A DNA stretch of 64,000 nucleotides from Photobacterium sanguinicancri (lineage in GTDB: Bacteria; Pseudomonadota; Gammaproteobacteria; Enterobacterales; Vibrionaceae). The translations under genes and the position numbers were made by a program. This document shows positions 45,890 to 54,930 of this stretch, piece by piece; position 1 is the first letter of the stretch, and each line of letters begins with the position of its first letter. The stretch is taken from assembly GCF_024346675.1 (NCBI RefSeq), contig NZ_AP024851.1, positions 620,001 to 684,000 of the forward strand, read 5' to 3'. The notes below the pieces were generated by a model that was not told the DNA's origin, did no database searches, and was given only the letters and a program-made list of their open reading frames with translations.

Positions 45890-46756
45890 TTAAATATCAG
45901 GATTATTTCGGACTCTTACATAGCGAGCAAACCGTGGGATGCCGCTATCAGTAAGACCGTTATAGCGAAAGTTTACGGTAGTGCCTATTTTTGGAGGAGA
46001 CTGACGTTCAATATCTTTAAAACCAGTGCCTATTTTGAACCTGATATTATCTGATGTGACGACCCAAATTGCGCCCATCATTCCCGTATACTTCCCTTTA
46101 CCTTCTTCGTAGCCGACGACTTTAGCCTCGGCATCTTGGTAGTGTTTTAATTTTAAGAGTTGTTCACTTCGGCCAAGTTGGTAAAGGTTATCTTCGTGAT
46201 GAATCATCAAACCTTCACCACCAGCATCTGTTGTTTCATCTAAGGCTTTCTCTAGTTCATTGAGGTCTTTGACTTTAAATTGCTCAATGACTTGAATATG
46301 GGGATGATTAAGTGCGGTGATCGATTCGTGCAGCATGTCGTAGCGTTGTGAGAATGCCATATTCGGTGTTGGCGTGTCGTACACCATAAAGCTAACGCTT
46401 AGCCATGAATCATCATCTGGTTGTGTATCAAGCACGGTTCTTGCGACGTGTTGAAAACCACCACGCCCAGCCCATAGCTCACCATCTAGTGGAATGGTAG
46501 GAAAATGCTGTGTAAACCAATCTGGTGCATTTAGCTTATTACCAGAACGAGTAACGAATCCTTTACCATCCCAAAATGCGCGAATGCCATCTAACTTCTC
46601 ACTGATTAGGTACTCATTAATAGCGGCATCTAAACTGAGCTTATTTTGTACTGTTGTCAGGAGCAAATCATTGGCTTGCATAATGGATGGGGCTGAATTG
46701 TTAGCCCATAAAGGAAATGAGAGTGTTAACGCGAGAGTGATAGGGGTTACCTTCAT
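45890..46756 (-). CDS. ATP-dependent DNA ligase, LigE type, with signal peptide
   Basis: This 288-residue minimal ATP-dependent DNA ligase has the adenylation motif EKLDGIR with catalytic K54. The nucleotidyltransferase motifs GELWAGRGGF, GEGLMIH and LLKLKHY follow, then a short OB-fold domain ending FARYVRVRNN. The start at ATG 46756 gives a clear signal peptide (MKVTPITLALTLSFPLWA), so the enzyme should act in the periplasm, as described for LigE proteins of Haemophilus, Neisseria and Vibrio. A longer frame opens at 46795 but would hide the signal. LigE has been linked to handling of extracellular or incoming DNA; that role is from the family, not this sequence. Confidence 0.9.
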   Translation of the reverse strand: MKVTPITLALTLSFPLWANNSAPSIMQANDLLLTTVQNKLSLDAAINEYLISEKLDGIRAFWDGKGFVTRSGNKLNAPDWFTQHFPTIPLDGELWAGRGGFQHVARTVLDTQPDDDSWLSVSFMVYDTPTPNMAFSQRYDMLHESITALNHPHIQVIEQFKVKDLNELEKALDETTDAGGEGLMIHHEDNLYQLGRSEQLLKLKHYQDAEAKVVGYEEGKGKYTGMMGAIWVVTSDNIRFKIGTGFKDIERQSPPKIGTTVNFRYNGLTDSGIPRFARYVRVRNNPDI

Positions 46757-47007
46757 ATCTGTCTCAAGCCGTGATAGCCAATGGATACCTATCATGCTAG
46801 TGGAAATTTACTTGAATACGCTTTTTTATGCTCATAGTGGTATATGGGTTGCTTTTTTATTTCTCCGCCTAATCAAAATGAGTATAAATTGGAGCAAAAC
46901 ACAATGAAATTGGTATTCAAGCTAAGCTGCGTTAGAATCGCCTGCCGAATGGGGATCACACAATAAGAAAAACTAACAGTTACAGAGTTAGAAAAAACAG
47001 GTTGACT

Positions 47008-48060
47008 ATGCAAGTAACAAAACAAGGTCTTCAAGTATTTTTTAAAAAGAAAAATATTGAATTCACCTTCCGAAATTATTTTATTCATGTCATGAGCTTT
47101 ATGGCTCTGGGGTTATTTTCATCACTCCTTATTGGCTCAATTCTCAATACGATTGGGATTAAGTTTGGCATTCCAATTTTATCCGAAACATTATGGCCCA
47201 TAGCTAAGCAGATGACAGGACCTGCGATAGGGGTTGCTATCGCGTATGCCTTAAAAGCCCCACCATTGGTACTTTTCTCGGCTACTACAGCTGGTGCCGC
47301 TGGTGCAGCGATGGGGGGGCCTGTTGGTGCTTATATCGCAGCCGTTGTTGCAACTGAATGTGGCAAGTTAGTCGCAAACGAAACTAAGGTCGACATTTTG
47401 GTAACACCTGCCGTTACTGTGACTATAGGTGTCTTAGTAGGAAGTTGGGTTGGGCCGCATGTTGGCGAATTAATGGATGGTTTAGGTAATATCATCATAT
47501 CAGCAACAACGTTACAGCCATTATTAATGGGGGCGGTTGTTGCTGTGCTAATGGGTATGGCATTAACGCTACCTATTAGTAGTGCAGCTATTGCGATTAT
47601 GCTAAGCCTAAATGGATTGGCTGCTGGAGCTGCAACCGTTGGTTGCTGTGCACAAATGGTCGGGTTTGCGGTGATGAGCTTTCGTGAAAACCGTTGGGCG
47701 GGTCTAGCTGCTCAGGGGATTGGAACGTCAATGCTACAGATGCCCAATATTATCCGTAATCCTAAGATATGGTGGCCGCCTATTATTACCTCTGCCATTC
47801 TCGGTCCTGTATCTACGTTGCTATTTACGATGGAAAACACACCACTTGGTGCTGGTATGGGTACATCTGGCTTTGTTGGCCAAATTCAAACGTATATAGC
47901 AATGGAAGGTGTAGGTTTAGCTGATGGTGATATATATAAAGCAATCTTTATCATGCACTTTCTTGCCCCTGCGGTAATCACATTAGTTATTGCAGAAGCA
48001 ATGCGTAAAATCGGCTGGATCAAAGCTGGCGATCTAACCCTAAACCTATCAAGCAAATAG
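47008..48060 (+). CDS. EIIC-like membrane protein (PF13303, PTS_EIIC_2)
   Basis: This 350-residue integral membrane protein has about ten hydrophobic segments rich in Gly and Ala. GPAIGVAIAYALKAPPLVLF, ATTAGAAGAAMGGPVGAYIA and TLPISSAAIAIMLSLNGLA fit the PTS_EIIC_2 family, a group of EIIC-like permeases that often occur without the EIIA and EIIB parts. No PTS phosphotransfer domain or gene is nearby, so transport by phosphorylation is doubtful. ATG 47008 is chosen over TTG 47002; the ribosome site is weak (AGG). It is divergent from the DNA ligase gene. The substrate is unknown. Confidence 0.8.
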   Translation: MQVTKQGLQVFFKKKNIEFTFRNYFIHVMSFMALGLFSSLLIGSILNTIGIKFGIPILSETLWPIAKQMTGPAIGVAIAYALKAPPLVLFSATTAGAAGAAMGGPVGAYIAAVVATECGKLVANETKVDILVTPAVTVTIGVLVGSWVGPHVGELMDGLGNIIISATTLQPLLMGAVVAVLMGMALTLPISSAAIAIMLSLNGLAAGAATVGCCAQMVGFAVMSFRENRWAGLAAQGIGTSMLQMPNIIRNPKIWWPPIITSAILGPVSTLLFTMENTPLGAGMGTSGFVGQIQTYIAMEGVGLADGDIYKAIFIMHFLAPAVITLVIAEAMRKIGWIKAGDLTLNLSSK

Positions 48061-48077
48061 TCTGACGGTTCACCTAA

Positions 48078-48112
48078 TTGGCTGCTGTTACTGGATAGCA
48101 GCCAAGCTTTTT
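48078..48112 (+). terminator. Terminator of the EIIC-like gene, overlapping the end of the next gene
   Basis: TTGGCTGCT / AGCAGCCAA with a 10-nt loop, then GCTTTTT. The right arm lies within the last codons of the convergent minus-strand gene. Confidence 0.85.
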
Positions 48113-48591
48113 ACCGATATCCCACATTGATAAAAAGCATCCGCTTGTGCTTTATCCGCGACAAAGAACAAGTGTGTGTTCATTCCATCCATATCTAGCC
48201 GTGTTTTATTTCCCCGCGCTTTGAACTCTTTAATAAATGCGGTGGCATTGTCATTTGGTGGTGACAGGGTTGTCGCATAGATAGCCATGTTATCAACTTC
48301 TTTATAGAGCCTATGATCAACAGGGTAATCTTGGTTTGCATACCAGTTATCAAGTTGTGTGGTTGATTGACGTAGTAGGCCAGCACTCTTGTCTTGGAAC
48401 GATTGGCGATGAAAAACAGTAACGGCGGCTTCCTCGCTAGCTGATAGGCTTAAAAGCAGTACAATGTTTTGCTGGTTGCGTTCCTCATTCACAGTAAGAA
48501 AGCAGGTATTGCCTTGTTGATGGTAACTCGAATTCTCAAGTAATGGTGTTGAAAATGCGGATACGGTTAGGAATAAAAGTGGGGTAACCAT
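48088..48591 (-). CDS. Putative secreted protein of unknown function
   Basis: This 167-residue protein begins with a short hydrophobic leader (MVTPLLFLTVSAFSTPLLEN), probably a signal peptide, and has an unusually strong ribosome site (AAGGAGG, 7 bases from the ATG). The mature part has cysteines in NTCFLTVNEE and FYQCGISV that could pair. I know no family for it. Its 3' end contains one arm of the terminator of the opposing gene. A periplasmic location is likely; nothing more is supported. Confidence 0.7.
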   Translation of the reverse strand: MVTPLLFLTVSAFSTPLLENSSYHQQGNTCFLTVNEERNQQNIVLLLSLSASEEAAVTVFHRQSFQDKSAGLLRQSTTQLDNWYANQDYPVDHRLYKEVDNMAIYATTLSPPNDNATAFIKEFKARGNKTRLDMDGMNTHLFFVADKAQADAFYQCGISVKSLAAIQ

Positions 48592-48838
48592 TACTTGCCT
48601 CCTTGAGCGTTGAAATTATCGCGTACAATAATGTGTCTTCTTGACTTGAATGTAGCTAGCTGTGGTTGAGACAGATGTCTTAGAGGCTGGATTCACCTGC
48701 AGTAAGAACTTGTCTTAATATTTGGACAGGTGAAATTCATAAAAGTGCAGTGAATATAATTGATATTGTGCTGACATATATCGCTATCTAGCTGATATGA
48801 TTAGTAACAACGCTGGCTTTAATGTGAGGAAGGTAACG

Positions 48839-49525
48839 ATGCCCTCAAAAATGCAAAATGGAAGCACAACATCATCTTTGGTTATAGCTGCATTCGTCGG
48901 ATCTGCAATAGGCTTTATTTTATCAACGGCGGTATGGCAGCGCCAAGATCGCCCTACGCAGGATCAATACCAAATAGCTATTGACGAAAATCAGCAATGG
49001 AAAGAGAAATACACGCAACTTGACGTGCGTTATACCCAGTTGGAGACACAGTCGTCATTGGATAAGAAGCAATATAGCGCAGACTTAAACACGGCAAAGA
49101 CCCAATTGGAACAACAGAAAAAAGATTTTGAAGCTAAACTTGCCCAGCTGAAAAAACAGCAAAAGAAAATGACTGTTTCTCAGAAAAAGCTGGATACAAA
49201 AGTGGTGGCGTTAAAAGTGACAGCTGAGAAACAAAAAGTTGTTCTTGATAACTCGAAAGAGTTGTATCAGCAGCAGTTAAAACTTCAAAAACAAATAGAT
49301 AGTGCTGCCGCTGATGTTAAAAAAGCACAAGCAGTAGCGAAAGAATCGAAGAAAGCTTGTGATGAGTTTAAAAGCGGAACAAGCTGGGATTGGGTATCAG
49401 AAGCGGATTGTACCAAGTACGAAGCTAAGCTTGATATCGTAGAGGGTGAACAGGCTAAGCTCAGTGCCTTAAATAGTGAATTAGAAATACTCAATCGTAA
49501 GATTGAGATATCACTGCCTGAATAA
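48839..49525 (+). CDS. Membrane-anchored coiled-coil protein of unknown function
   Basis: This 228-residue protein has one N-terminal membrane segment (LVIAAFVGSAIGFILSTAVW, residues about 16-35). About 150 residues then read as a charged, Gln/Lys/Glu-rich coiled coil with heptad-like spacing, and two cysteines sit near the C-terminus (KACDEF, EADCTKYEA). The topology suggests a periplasmic stalk. ATG 48839 follows GAGGAAGG; a start at 48797 is also possible but has no such site. It has its own terminator. No family is recognised; an envelope-spacing or scaffold role would be speculation. Confidence 0.75.
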   Translation: MPSKMQNGSTTSSLVIAAFVGSAIGFILSTAVWQRQDRPTQDQYQIAIDENQQWKEKYTQLDVRYTQLETQSSLDKKQYSADLNTAKTQLEQQKKDFEAKLAQLKKQQKKMTVSQKKLDTKVVALKVTAEKQKVVLDNSKELYQQQLKLQKQIDSAAADVKKAQAVAKESKKACDEFKSGTSWDWVSEADCTKYEAKLDIVEGEQAKLSALNSELEILNRKIEISLPE

Positions 49526-49557
49526 CCATGAAATATTTATAAACGCGACGTTCGATT

Positions 49558-49581
49558 AAAAGGTGGGGAGCCCTGCCTTTT
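49558..49581 (+). terminator. Terminator of the coiled-coil gene
   Basis: AAAAGG / CCTTTT with an inner GGG / CCC and a short loop, just after the stop. Confidence 0.7.
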
Positions 49582-49645
49582 ATAAATGAAGGTGTGATTG
49601 TGGTTTTGTACCATATTTTATGCCATATGGATTATTGGGATAAAT

Positions 49646-49963
49646 ATGAAAAATAGCATCTTTGCTGATATACCAAGCGAGCTACCTGATGAATTTTTTA
49701 ACGATATTGTAAAAGCACCCAATGTGCGTATTGAACGCATCGTCTCGAAAGGTCACATCACGCCGAGTGGCGATTGGTATGATCAGGATGAAAACGAATG
49801 GGTGATGGTCATAAAGGGTCAAGCTAAGCTGTTATTTGAAACGGATATGAATGAAGTGAACTTACAAGAAGGTGAGTACATCAATATCCCAGCACACCAA
49901 CGTCACCGCGTCACTTGGACTGACCCAAGTCAGGAAACGGTTTGGTTAGCTGTCTTCTATTAA
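49646..49963 (+). CDS. Small cupin-domain protein
   Basis: This 105-residue protein has the cupin barrel, read from GDWYDQDENEWVMVIKGQ (first motif, with some usual His replaced by Asp/Glu/Trp) and YINIPAHQRHRVTW (second motif with two His). Relatives bind a metal, but enzymatic activity is not clear for this stand-alone type. The frame opens at 49598, but ATG 49646 has GGGAT upstream and removes a hydrophobic stretch not typical of cupins. It is a single gene followed by a hairpin terminator. Confidence 0.82.
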   Translation: MKNSIFADIPSELPDEFFNDIVKAPNVRIERIVSKGHITPSGDWYDQDENEWVMVIKGQAKLLFETDMNEVNLQEGEYINIPAHQRHRVTWTDPSQETVWLAVFY

Positions 49964-49990
49964 CCGTGTGTTAGGCTACTTAAAGCGCTA

Positions 49991-50042
49991 AAAAAAGGCT
50001 TACTCAATGCTCGTTATTACGATGATTGATTAAGCCTTTTTT
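49991..50042. terminator. Terminator between the cupin gene and the antiporter gene
   Basis: AAAAAAGGCTTA / TAAGCCTTTTTT pairs perfectly around a 28-nt loop, with T's on both strands. It lies between convergent genes. Confidence 0.85.
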
Positions 50043-50078
50043 GTTTAATTCAGTATTAGTATTAAATATTTAATGCAC

Positions 50079-51515
50079 CTAAATATTCAATGTGCCACTG
50101 GCTAACAAAGTAATGGCTGAACTTGCCATCACAGTAATGACTATAGCGCCGAACCACTCTTTTTTACTGTAGAGTAAAGCCTGATTTCGCTCTTTACGTG
50201 TCCAAAACATAACAAGCAACCCCGGAAAGTAAAGGAGCGCCACGAGTAATAAGTAATCCAAGCCAGCGGCATAAATTAACCATGTACCGTATAACGTTGC
50301 GATACTACTTGCGAGCAAATCCCAATTGCGTGCACTACGGCTACCTTCATAGCAATTGTTCTTCAATGCAACTTGTAAACCGTACGCTGCAGATAGGCCG
50401 TAAGGGATCAAGATTGAAGAAGTTGCAATGTTGACGAGTGTTAAGTAAGTACTTTCGCTAAATAACGTCATGATTAAGAAGGCTTGCACACCGATTGTCG
50501 AAGCTGTTAATGCAGCAATGGGAGCGCCGTGGCTATTTTCACGACTAAACCATCGAGGGAATAACCCTTGCTTGGCTGCAACCATAGGGGCTTCCGCCGT
50601 TACAACCGTCCAGCTTAAAAGCGCACCACATACTGAAACAATTAAACCAATATTTATTAGCCATGCGCCCCAAGGGCCAACAATATGCTCAAGGATGTGT
50701 GCCATAGATGGGTTGTTAAGTGCTGCCAATTCTTGTTGTGTCATTACACCAAAAGCAAAAAGTGTTACAGATACATACAAAACGAGTGCAACGACTAAGG
50801 CAATAATAGTTGCTTGTCCGATAGCTTTACGGTTTTGGGCACGCCCCGATAGCACGACAGCACCTTCAATACCAATGAATACCCAAAGGGTTATCGACAT
50901 GGTATAGCGGACTTGATCCATCACATTACCTAAGCCACTATTGTTCTGCGCCCATATGTCCATACTGAATTTATCAACATTGGCAGCAAGTACAGCAAAT
51001 GCGAGGAAGGCACAGAGTGGAACTAACTTGGCAAGTGTGACAACAACATTGACTAATGCTGCTTCTTTGATGCCTCGAGTGACTAAAAAATGCATCAACC
51101 AAATTAAAATGGTTGCACCAAGCATGGCTTGCCAAGTGTTTCCTGACCCAAACAAAATGTTGTCAGGTGTGTCAGTAAAGTAGCCAATCGCACTGAATAC
51201 GACAACGGCATATGAAGTATTAGCAAGTAGTGTATTTAGCCAAAATCCCCATGCGGAATTAAAACCAAGAAAATCCCCAAAACCAGCTTGTGCATAAGCA
51301 ATGACACCACCGTCTAAGTTGGGTTTACGGATTGAAAGGCTATAAAAAACACGGACTAAACCAAGCATGCCAATGCCCGTTATAAGCCACCCGATCATTA
51401 CAGCACCTGGCCCTGCGCCTGCGGCCATATTTTGCGGTAAACTGAAAATACCTGCGCCAACCATAGTGCTTAAAACCAGTGCGGTGAGTGCGCCTAGTCC
51501 TAATTTATTATTCAT
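50079..51515 (-). CDS. APC-family basic amino acid antiporter (ArcD-like)
   Basis: This 478-residue inner-membrane protein with about twelve to thirteen helices belongs to the amino acid-polyamine-organocation family. Its start, KLGLGALTALVLSTMVGAGI then FSLPQNMAAGAG, matches the basic amino acid antiporters (arginine/ornithine ArcD and lysine/cadaverine types). IGIEGAVVLSGRAQNRKAIG is also typical. The first start at 51566 is a TTG; ATG 51515 begins at the conserved N-terminus, though the ribosome site is weak. Because a carbamate kinase is encoded 6 kb away, an arginine-fermentation link is conceivable, but arcA and arcB are absent. Confidence 0.83.
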   Translation of the reverse strand: MNNKLGLGALTALVLSTMVGAGIFSLPQNMAAGAGPGAVMIGWLITGIGMLGLVRVFYSLSIRKPNLDGGVIAYAQAGFGDFLGFNSAWGFWLNTLLANTSYAVVVFSAIGYFTDTPDNILFGSGNTWQAMLGATILIWLMHFLVTRGIKEAALVNVVVTLAKLVPLCAFLAFAVLAANVDKFSMDIWAQNNSGLGNVMDQVRYTMSITLWVFIGIEGAVVLSGRAQNRKAIGQATIIALVVALVLYVSVTLFAFGVMTQQELAALNNPSMAHILEHIVGPWGAWLINIGLIVSVCGALLSWTVVTAEAPMVAAKQGLFPRWFSRENSHGAPIAALTASTIGVQAFLIMTLFSESTYLTLVNIATSSILIPYGLSAAYGLQVALKNNCYEGSRSARNWDLLASSIATLYGTWLIYAAGLDYLLLVALLYFPGLLVMFWTRKERNQALLYSKKEWFGAIVITVMASSAITLLASGTLNI

Positions 51516-51810
51516 TATATTTTTTAGCTTTTTTAAAGATGCTATAAGCCTAGTAGCAAAAAACAAGATAACGCGTAGTTATTCATATCCAATCAAAAGC
51601 TGAATATAGATGAATGCATCGTGATATCTGACTATTAAGCTGCGCATTAGAGAAAATGAAGGGTAAAGATAGAGGATTGCAGGACAAACATCAATTTGAA
51701 GCTGATGGGTTGGTGAATAAAACCTCTCTTTATGTGGTTTTATTTTCTAGCGTTTGCATTTAATGAGAATTCTGTCGCGGCATAGTTGTATTTTGGAAGA
51801 TATTTATACT

Positions 51811-51834
51811 GCCCAGATAAATGAAGGTCTGGGC
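51811..51834 (-). terminator. Hairpin after the FAD oxidoreductase gene
   Basis: GCCCAGA / TCTGGGC with a 10-nt loop lies 20 bases past the stop. Confidence 0.65.
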
Positions 51835-51853
51835 ATATAATTAGATTGGTATT

Positions 51854-53326
51854 TTAGAAAGCGACACGACGAGCAAGTGCTGATGGGTAATGGCGCTGTT
51901 CGGCAAGTTGTTCAGCAAAATTTTCCACTTGTTCTAATGTTAGGCTTCGCGTAATAGGGAAGCTTAACTCAAGGCTAGTGTGTTGATCATTCGTAATTAA
52001 CTCGAGCTTTTTCAATTTATCGACAACGGCATCTGCAGCTGAAAGAGCTGATGATGCTTTCACGATTTCAGTCCTCGCATAATTGATACCATCAAAACTG
52101 ATATCAACGGCACGTAATGATGGATCTGTCCCTGGGATCTGTTGCGCACCAAATAGAGGCTTACCCCCGATCGTTGCCGACGAAAACTCAGGAATAAACT
52201 GCGCCATATGGTTAATTGCTCGTGAGCTTCTTAAATCAACCTCATCTTGTTGCCAATGCTGTGTTAACTTCTTGATAAAAGGTGCGCTCAATTCAGGCTG
52301 TGCATTGGCAGCGGTAGAACTGACTAAGCCTTTTGGAAATAGAGTAATGTCTTCTGTCATGCCATGTAATTGGAAATAACCGTCAGGGTATGGTGTTAAT
52401 TGTGCCATACCATTGGGGGTACCTCGCTCACCGTGGAAAATCACCTCTGGCCATGTACCTTGGCTATGTTCCCAATGCGTAACGTAGGCCGCTTTAAATT
52501 CCACCATTCGTTCACGAGGTAGCTTTGCTAGATTATCAAGCGTACCTGTTTTGTAACCGCATGCGTTTATCAAATAATCAACATGTTCATAGCCTGTAAC
52601 CCAATCACCAAGTGTTGAATCAAATTGCTGATAATGAACATTCCATTGCGATGTCGATTCGCATTGCTCAAGGTGGTTCACTTTAGCGGTTGTTAGCACT
52701 TTACAATGCGACATTTGTGACAAAGCAAGTGATGCGGTTGCTGCTATACGAAAGACACTCAAGCCATATTCTTGCACTAAGACAAGCGGGTATTTGAATT
52801 CATCAAGATTGAGATTTTTAGCAACAGGGATCATCCAATCATCAAGTGATGACGGTGTGCTAGGAAAATCTCTTGATGCAAGCTCTATTAAAGTGTCTTG
52901 GTCATAGAGCTTAAAGTAATCGCTTGGCTCACCTAGAACTTTATTATTAGCATCAGACTCAATGAGAGAATGGTAGGTGTTTCGCAGTAATTCAAGCCGA
53001 GATAAAAGAGCATCGGGCTCACCTTTATCTCGTTTGGGTACCGCAATCACCGTTGGGCGTATGTTGGCTGTGTGGGGGAAAACACGCAGGGTATCGATTG
53101 ATTGTTTGAGTAAGTCCACACATTGTTGATCAGAAATTTCACGGTATAAATTACCACCCGCGTGTAAGTGGCAAATAGGAGGGCCATTGACAAGGGATGC
53201 GCCTTCTTCAAATAACACCACTTCAACCCCAATTTCAGCGAGTCTTAAAGCGATGGTTGAGCCCGCAACACCGCCTCCAACAATGCCAACTTTAGAGGTT
53301 TTTTTTGTGCTATTTATTTTGTTCAT
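51854..53326 (-). CDS. FAD-dependent oxidoreductase
   Basis: This 490-residue protein opens with an FAD-binding Rossmann motif, VGIVGGGVAGSTIALRLA, followed by VVLFEEGASLVNGPP. YLINACGYKTGTLDN is consistent with the second dinucleotide-binding strand of DAO/succinate-type flavoproteins. The N-terminal His-Gly-rich HLHAGGNLYREIS is unusual and may mark a specific subfamily. The substrate is unknown. The start is ambiguous (53326, 53332 or 53344; all lack a good ribosome site), and ATG 53326 is chosen nearest the conserved fold. It stands alone, with a 590-base gap before the next gene. Confidence 0.78.
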   Translation of the reverse strand: MNKINSTKKTSKVGIVGGGVAGSTIALRLAEIGVEVVLFEEGASLVNGPPICHLHAGGNLYREISDQQCVDLLKQSIDTLRVFPHTANIRPTVIAVPKRDKGEPDALLSRLELLRNTYHSLIESDANNKVLGEPSDYFKLYDQDTLIELASRDFPSTPSSLDDWMIPVAKNLNLDEFKYPLVLVQEYGLSVFRIAATASLALSQMSHCKVLTTAKVNHLEQCESTSQWNVHYQQFDSTLGDWVTGYEHVDYLINACGYKTGTLDNLAKLPRERMVEFKAAYVTHWEHSQGTWPEVIFHGERGTPNGMAQLTPYPDGYFQLHGMTEDITLFPKGLVSSTAANAQPELSAPFIKKLTQHWQQDEVDLRSSRAINHMAQFIPEFSSATIGGKPLFGAQQIPGTDPSLRAVDISFDGINYARTEIVKASSALSAADAVVDKLKKLELITNDQHTSLELSFPITRSLTLEQVENFAEQLAEQRHYPSALARRVAF

Positions 53327-53344
53327 AATCATTGGTAATAACAA

Positions 53345-53919
53345 TCAATCCGAAATATTCGAGTCGCTATTCTACTGAGCCATTGCAGGTAATGAAATAG
53401 TTAGAATGTAATCGTTTGCCTTTATATACGAAATTGATGGATAAATAGTTCTTTTTTGTGCATGTTTTGTACGATGAAGATCTCAGCTTCTAGCAAAATA
53501 CCGAGAACTTAAACAATGTTTATTCCCATGAGGGGTATGGCGATGGCCGCTTAGCGTGGATTGTATGTTTTAGTGGCAAACTTAACATTCAAGAATGGAT
53601 TGCATGCGTTTAAAATACGAGAAAAGCACATTTTGATGGGAATTAAGCAAGACCAAGTAACAATCTACTGATATTATTGCCGTACTAAAATAAATCAAAA
53701 AAAGCGCTCCATAAACCAAAACGCGTATCAATATGCAGGTTCTATAGCGAAGAGTTGTGTTACATCATCCCGATACATTTGGTATGGCGATGAAGGCACT
53801 GTATTGGGTTCGGCATGCTAATAATAAGGATGTTAACAGCTCTTCGTTAGGTTGAAACTAAACTCGCATTACACTGCATGTTGGCGTATATCGGCAACAA
53901 GAAGCGCATCGGAGCGAGT
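53345..53919. other. Intergenic region between the FAD oxidoreductase and receiver-CheC genes
   Basis: This is a divergent, AT-rich gap of about 575 bases that must hold two promoters. GGTATGGCGATG occurs twice (53534 and 53781), which may be chance. No frame with a ribosome site is convincing. Confidence 0.45.
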
Positions 53920-54927
53920 ATGACACCGTCAGTATTAATATGTGATGACTCCGCATTAGCCAGAAAGCAAATGGCGCGCGCTTTACCAAGTTCGTTGAAT
54001 GCCGAAGTTACATTTGCAGTAAATGGCCTTGATGCATTAAAACAGCTGCAAGAAAAACAGTTTTCGCTGATGTTTCTTGATCTTACCATGCCAGAAATGG
54101 ATGGTTATCAAACGTTACAAGCGATTAAAGAACAGGGTATCGACATCAAAGTTATCGTCGTTTCTGGCGATATTCAGCCCCAGGCACAATCACGTGTAAA
54201 AGCCCTTGGTGCGATCGATTTTCTCAAAAAACCTGTCGACAAAGCATATATAAAAACGCTGCTACAAGATCTTCTGCCACCTCCTGCAGAGTTTGATTTT
54301 GATGCTCCTTTTCAGCGTACAGCTATTCCAGCATTACGCCGCCGTGATATTTACCTTGAAGTCGCCAACGTTGCGATTGGCCGTGCAGCTGATTCGTTAG
54401 CACGCCATTTCGACGTGTTTGTGAATTTACCGCTACCAAACGTGAACGTGTTTGAAGTGAGCGAACTTCACATGACAATGCGTCACCTCGCCAGTAACAG
54501 TAATATGTCGGGAGTATGCCAAGGGTTTAGTGGCGAAGGTATTGCAGGGGAGGCACTTGTTTTATTAAGTGACTCTAGTGTTAGCGAAGTCATGCAGCTG
54601 ATGCAATATCCTGCAGGTAGCGGACAAGATGTTGAGTTAGAGCTATTAATGGATGTGAGCAACATTCTTGTGGGCTCTTTTTTGAAAGGGTTGGGGCAGC
54701 AGGCTGAAGTTAAATTCTTCCAAAGTCACCCAGTTTTGCTCGGAAAGCATCAACCTGTCGATTCTTTCATTGATCAAACATCGGGTAATTGGCGACGCAC
54801 GATGACGTTTGAAGTTAGTTACTGTATTGAAAACACCAATATCAAATGTGACATGTTACTGATGTTTGTTGATGAATCACTACCATTGCTTGATAACAAG
54901 TTGTCTTACTTGCTGGATGAGGATTAA
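53920..54927 (+). CDS. Response regulator fused to a CheC-like phosphatase domain
   Basis: This 335-residue cytoplasmic protein has an N-terminal receiver domain with D9, D10, phospho-acceptor D54 (MFLDLTMPEMDG), S82 and K104. From about residue 140 comes a CheC/CheX/FliY-type domain. The first phosphatase motif is complete: D143-x3-E147-x2-N150-x22-P173. The second has its Asn and Pro but swapped acidic residues: E241-x3-D245-x2-N248-x22-P271. It could therefore dephosphorylate a response regulator, perhaps its own receiver or another. GGAG lies 6 bases before ATG 53920. It is followed after 3 bases by a PAS protein gene. No histidine kinase is adjacent. Confidence 0.9.
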   Translation: MTPSVLICDDSALARKQMARALPSSLNAEVTFAVNGLDALKQLQEKQFSLMFLDLTMPEMDGYQTLQAIKEQGIDIKVIVVSGDIQPQAQSRVKALGAIDFLKKPVDKAYIKTLLQDLLPPPAEFDFDAPFQRTAIPALRRRDIYLEVANVAIGRAADSLARHFDVFVNLPLPNVNVFEVSELHMTMRHLASNSNMSGVCQGFSGEGIAGEALVLLSDSSVSEVMQLMQYPAGSGQDVELELLMDVSNILVGSFLKGLGQQAEVKFFQSHPVLLGKHQPVDSFIDQTSGNWRRTMTFEVSYCIENTNIKCDMLLMFVDESLPLLDNKLSYLLDED

Positions 54928-54930
54928 AGC

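Noticed and set aside
46494..46907. 137-residue plus-strand frame opposite the DNA ligase gene
   Set aside because: It is antisense to a well-supported gene, and its composition is that of a shadow frame.
53534..53792. GGTATGGCGATG occurring twice in the gap before the receiver-CheC gene
   Set aside because: Two copies of a 12-mer 247 bases apart without flanking similarity are weak evidence; treated as chance.
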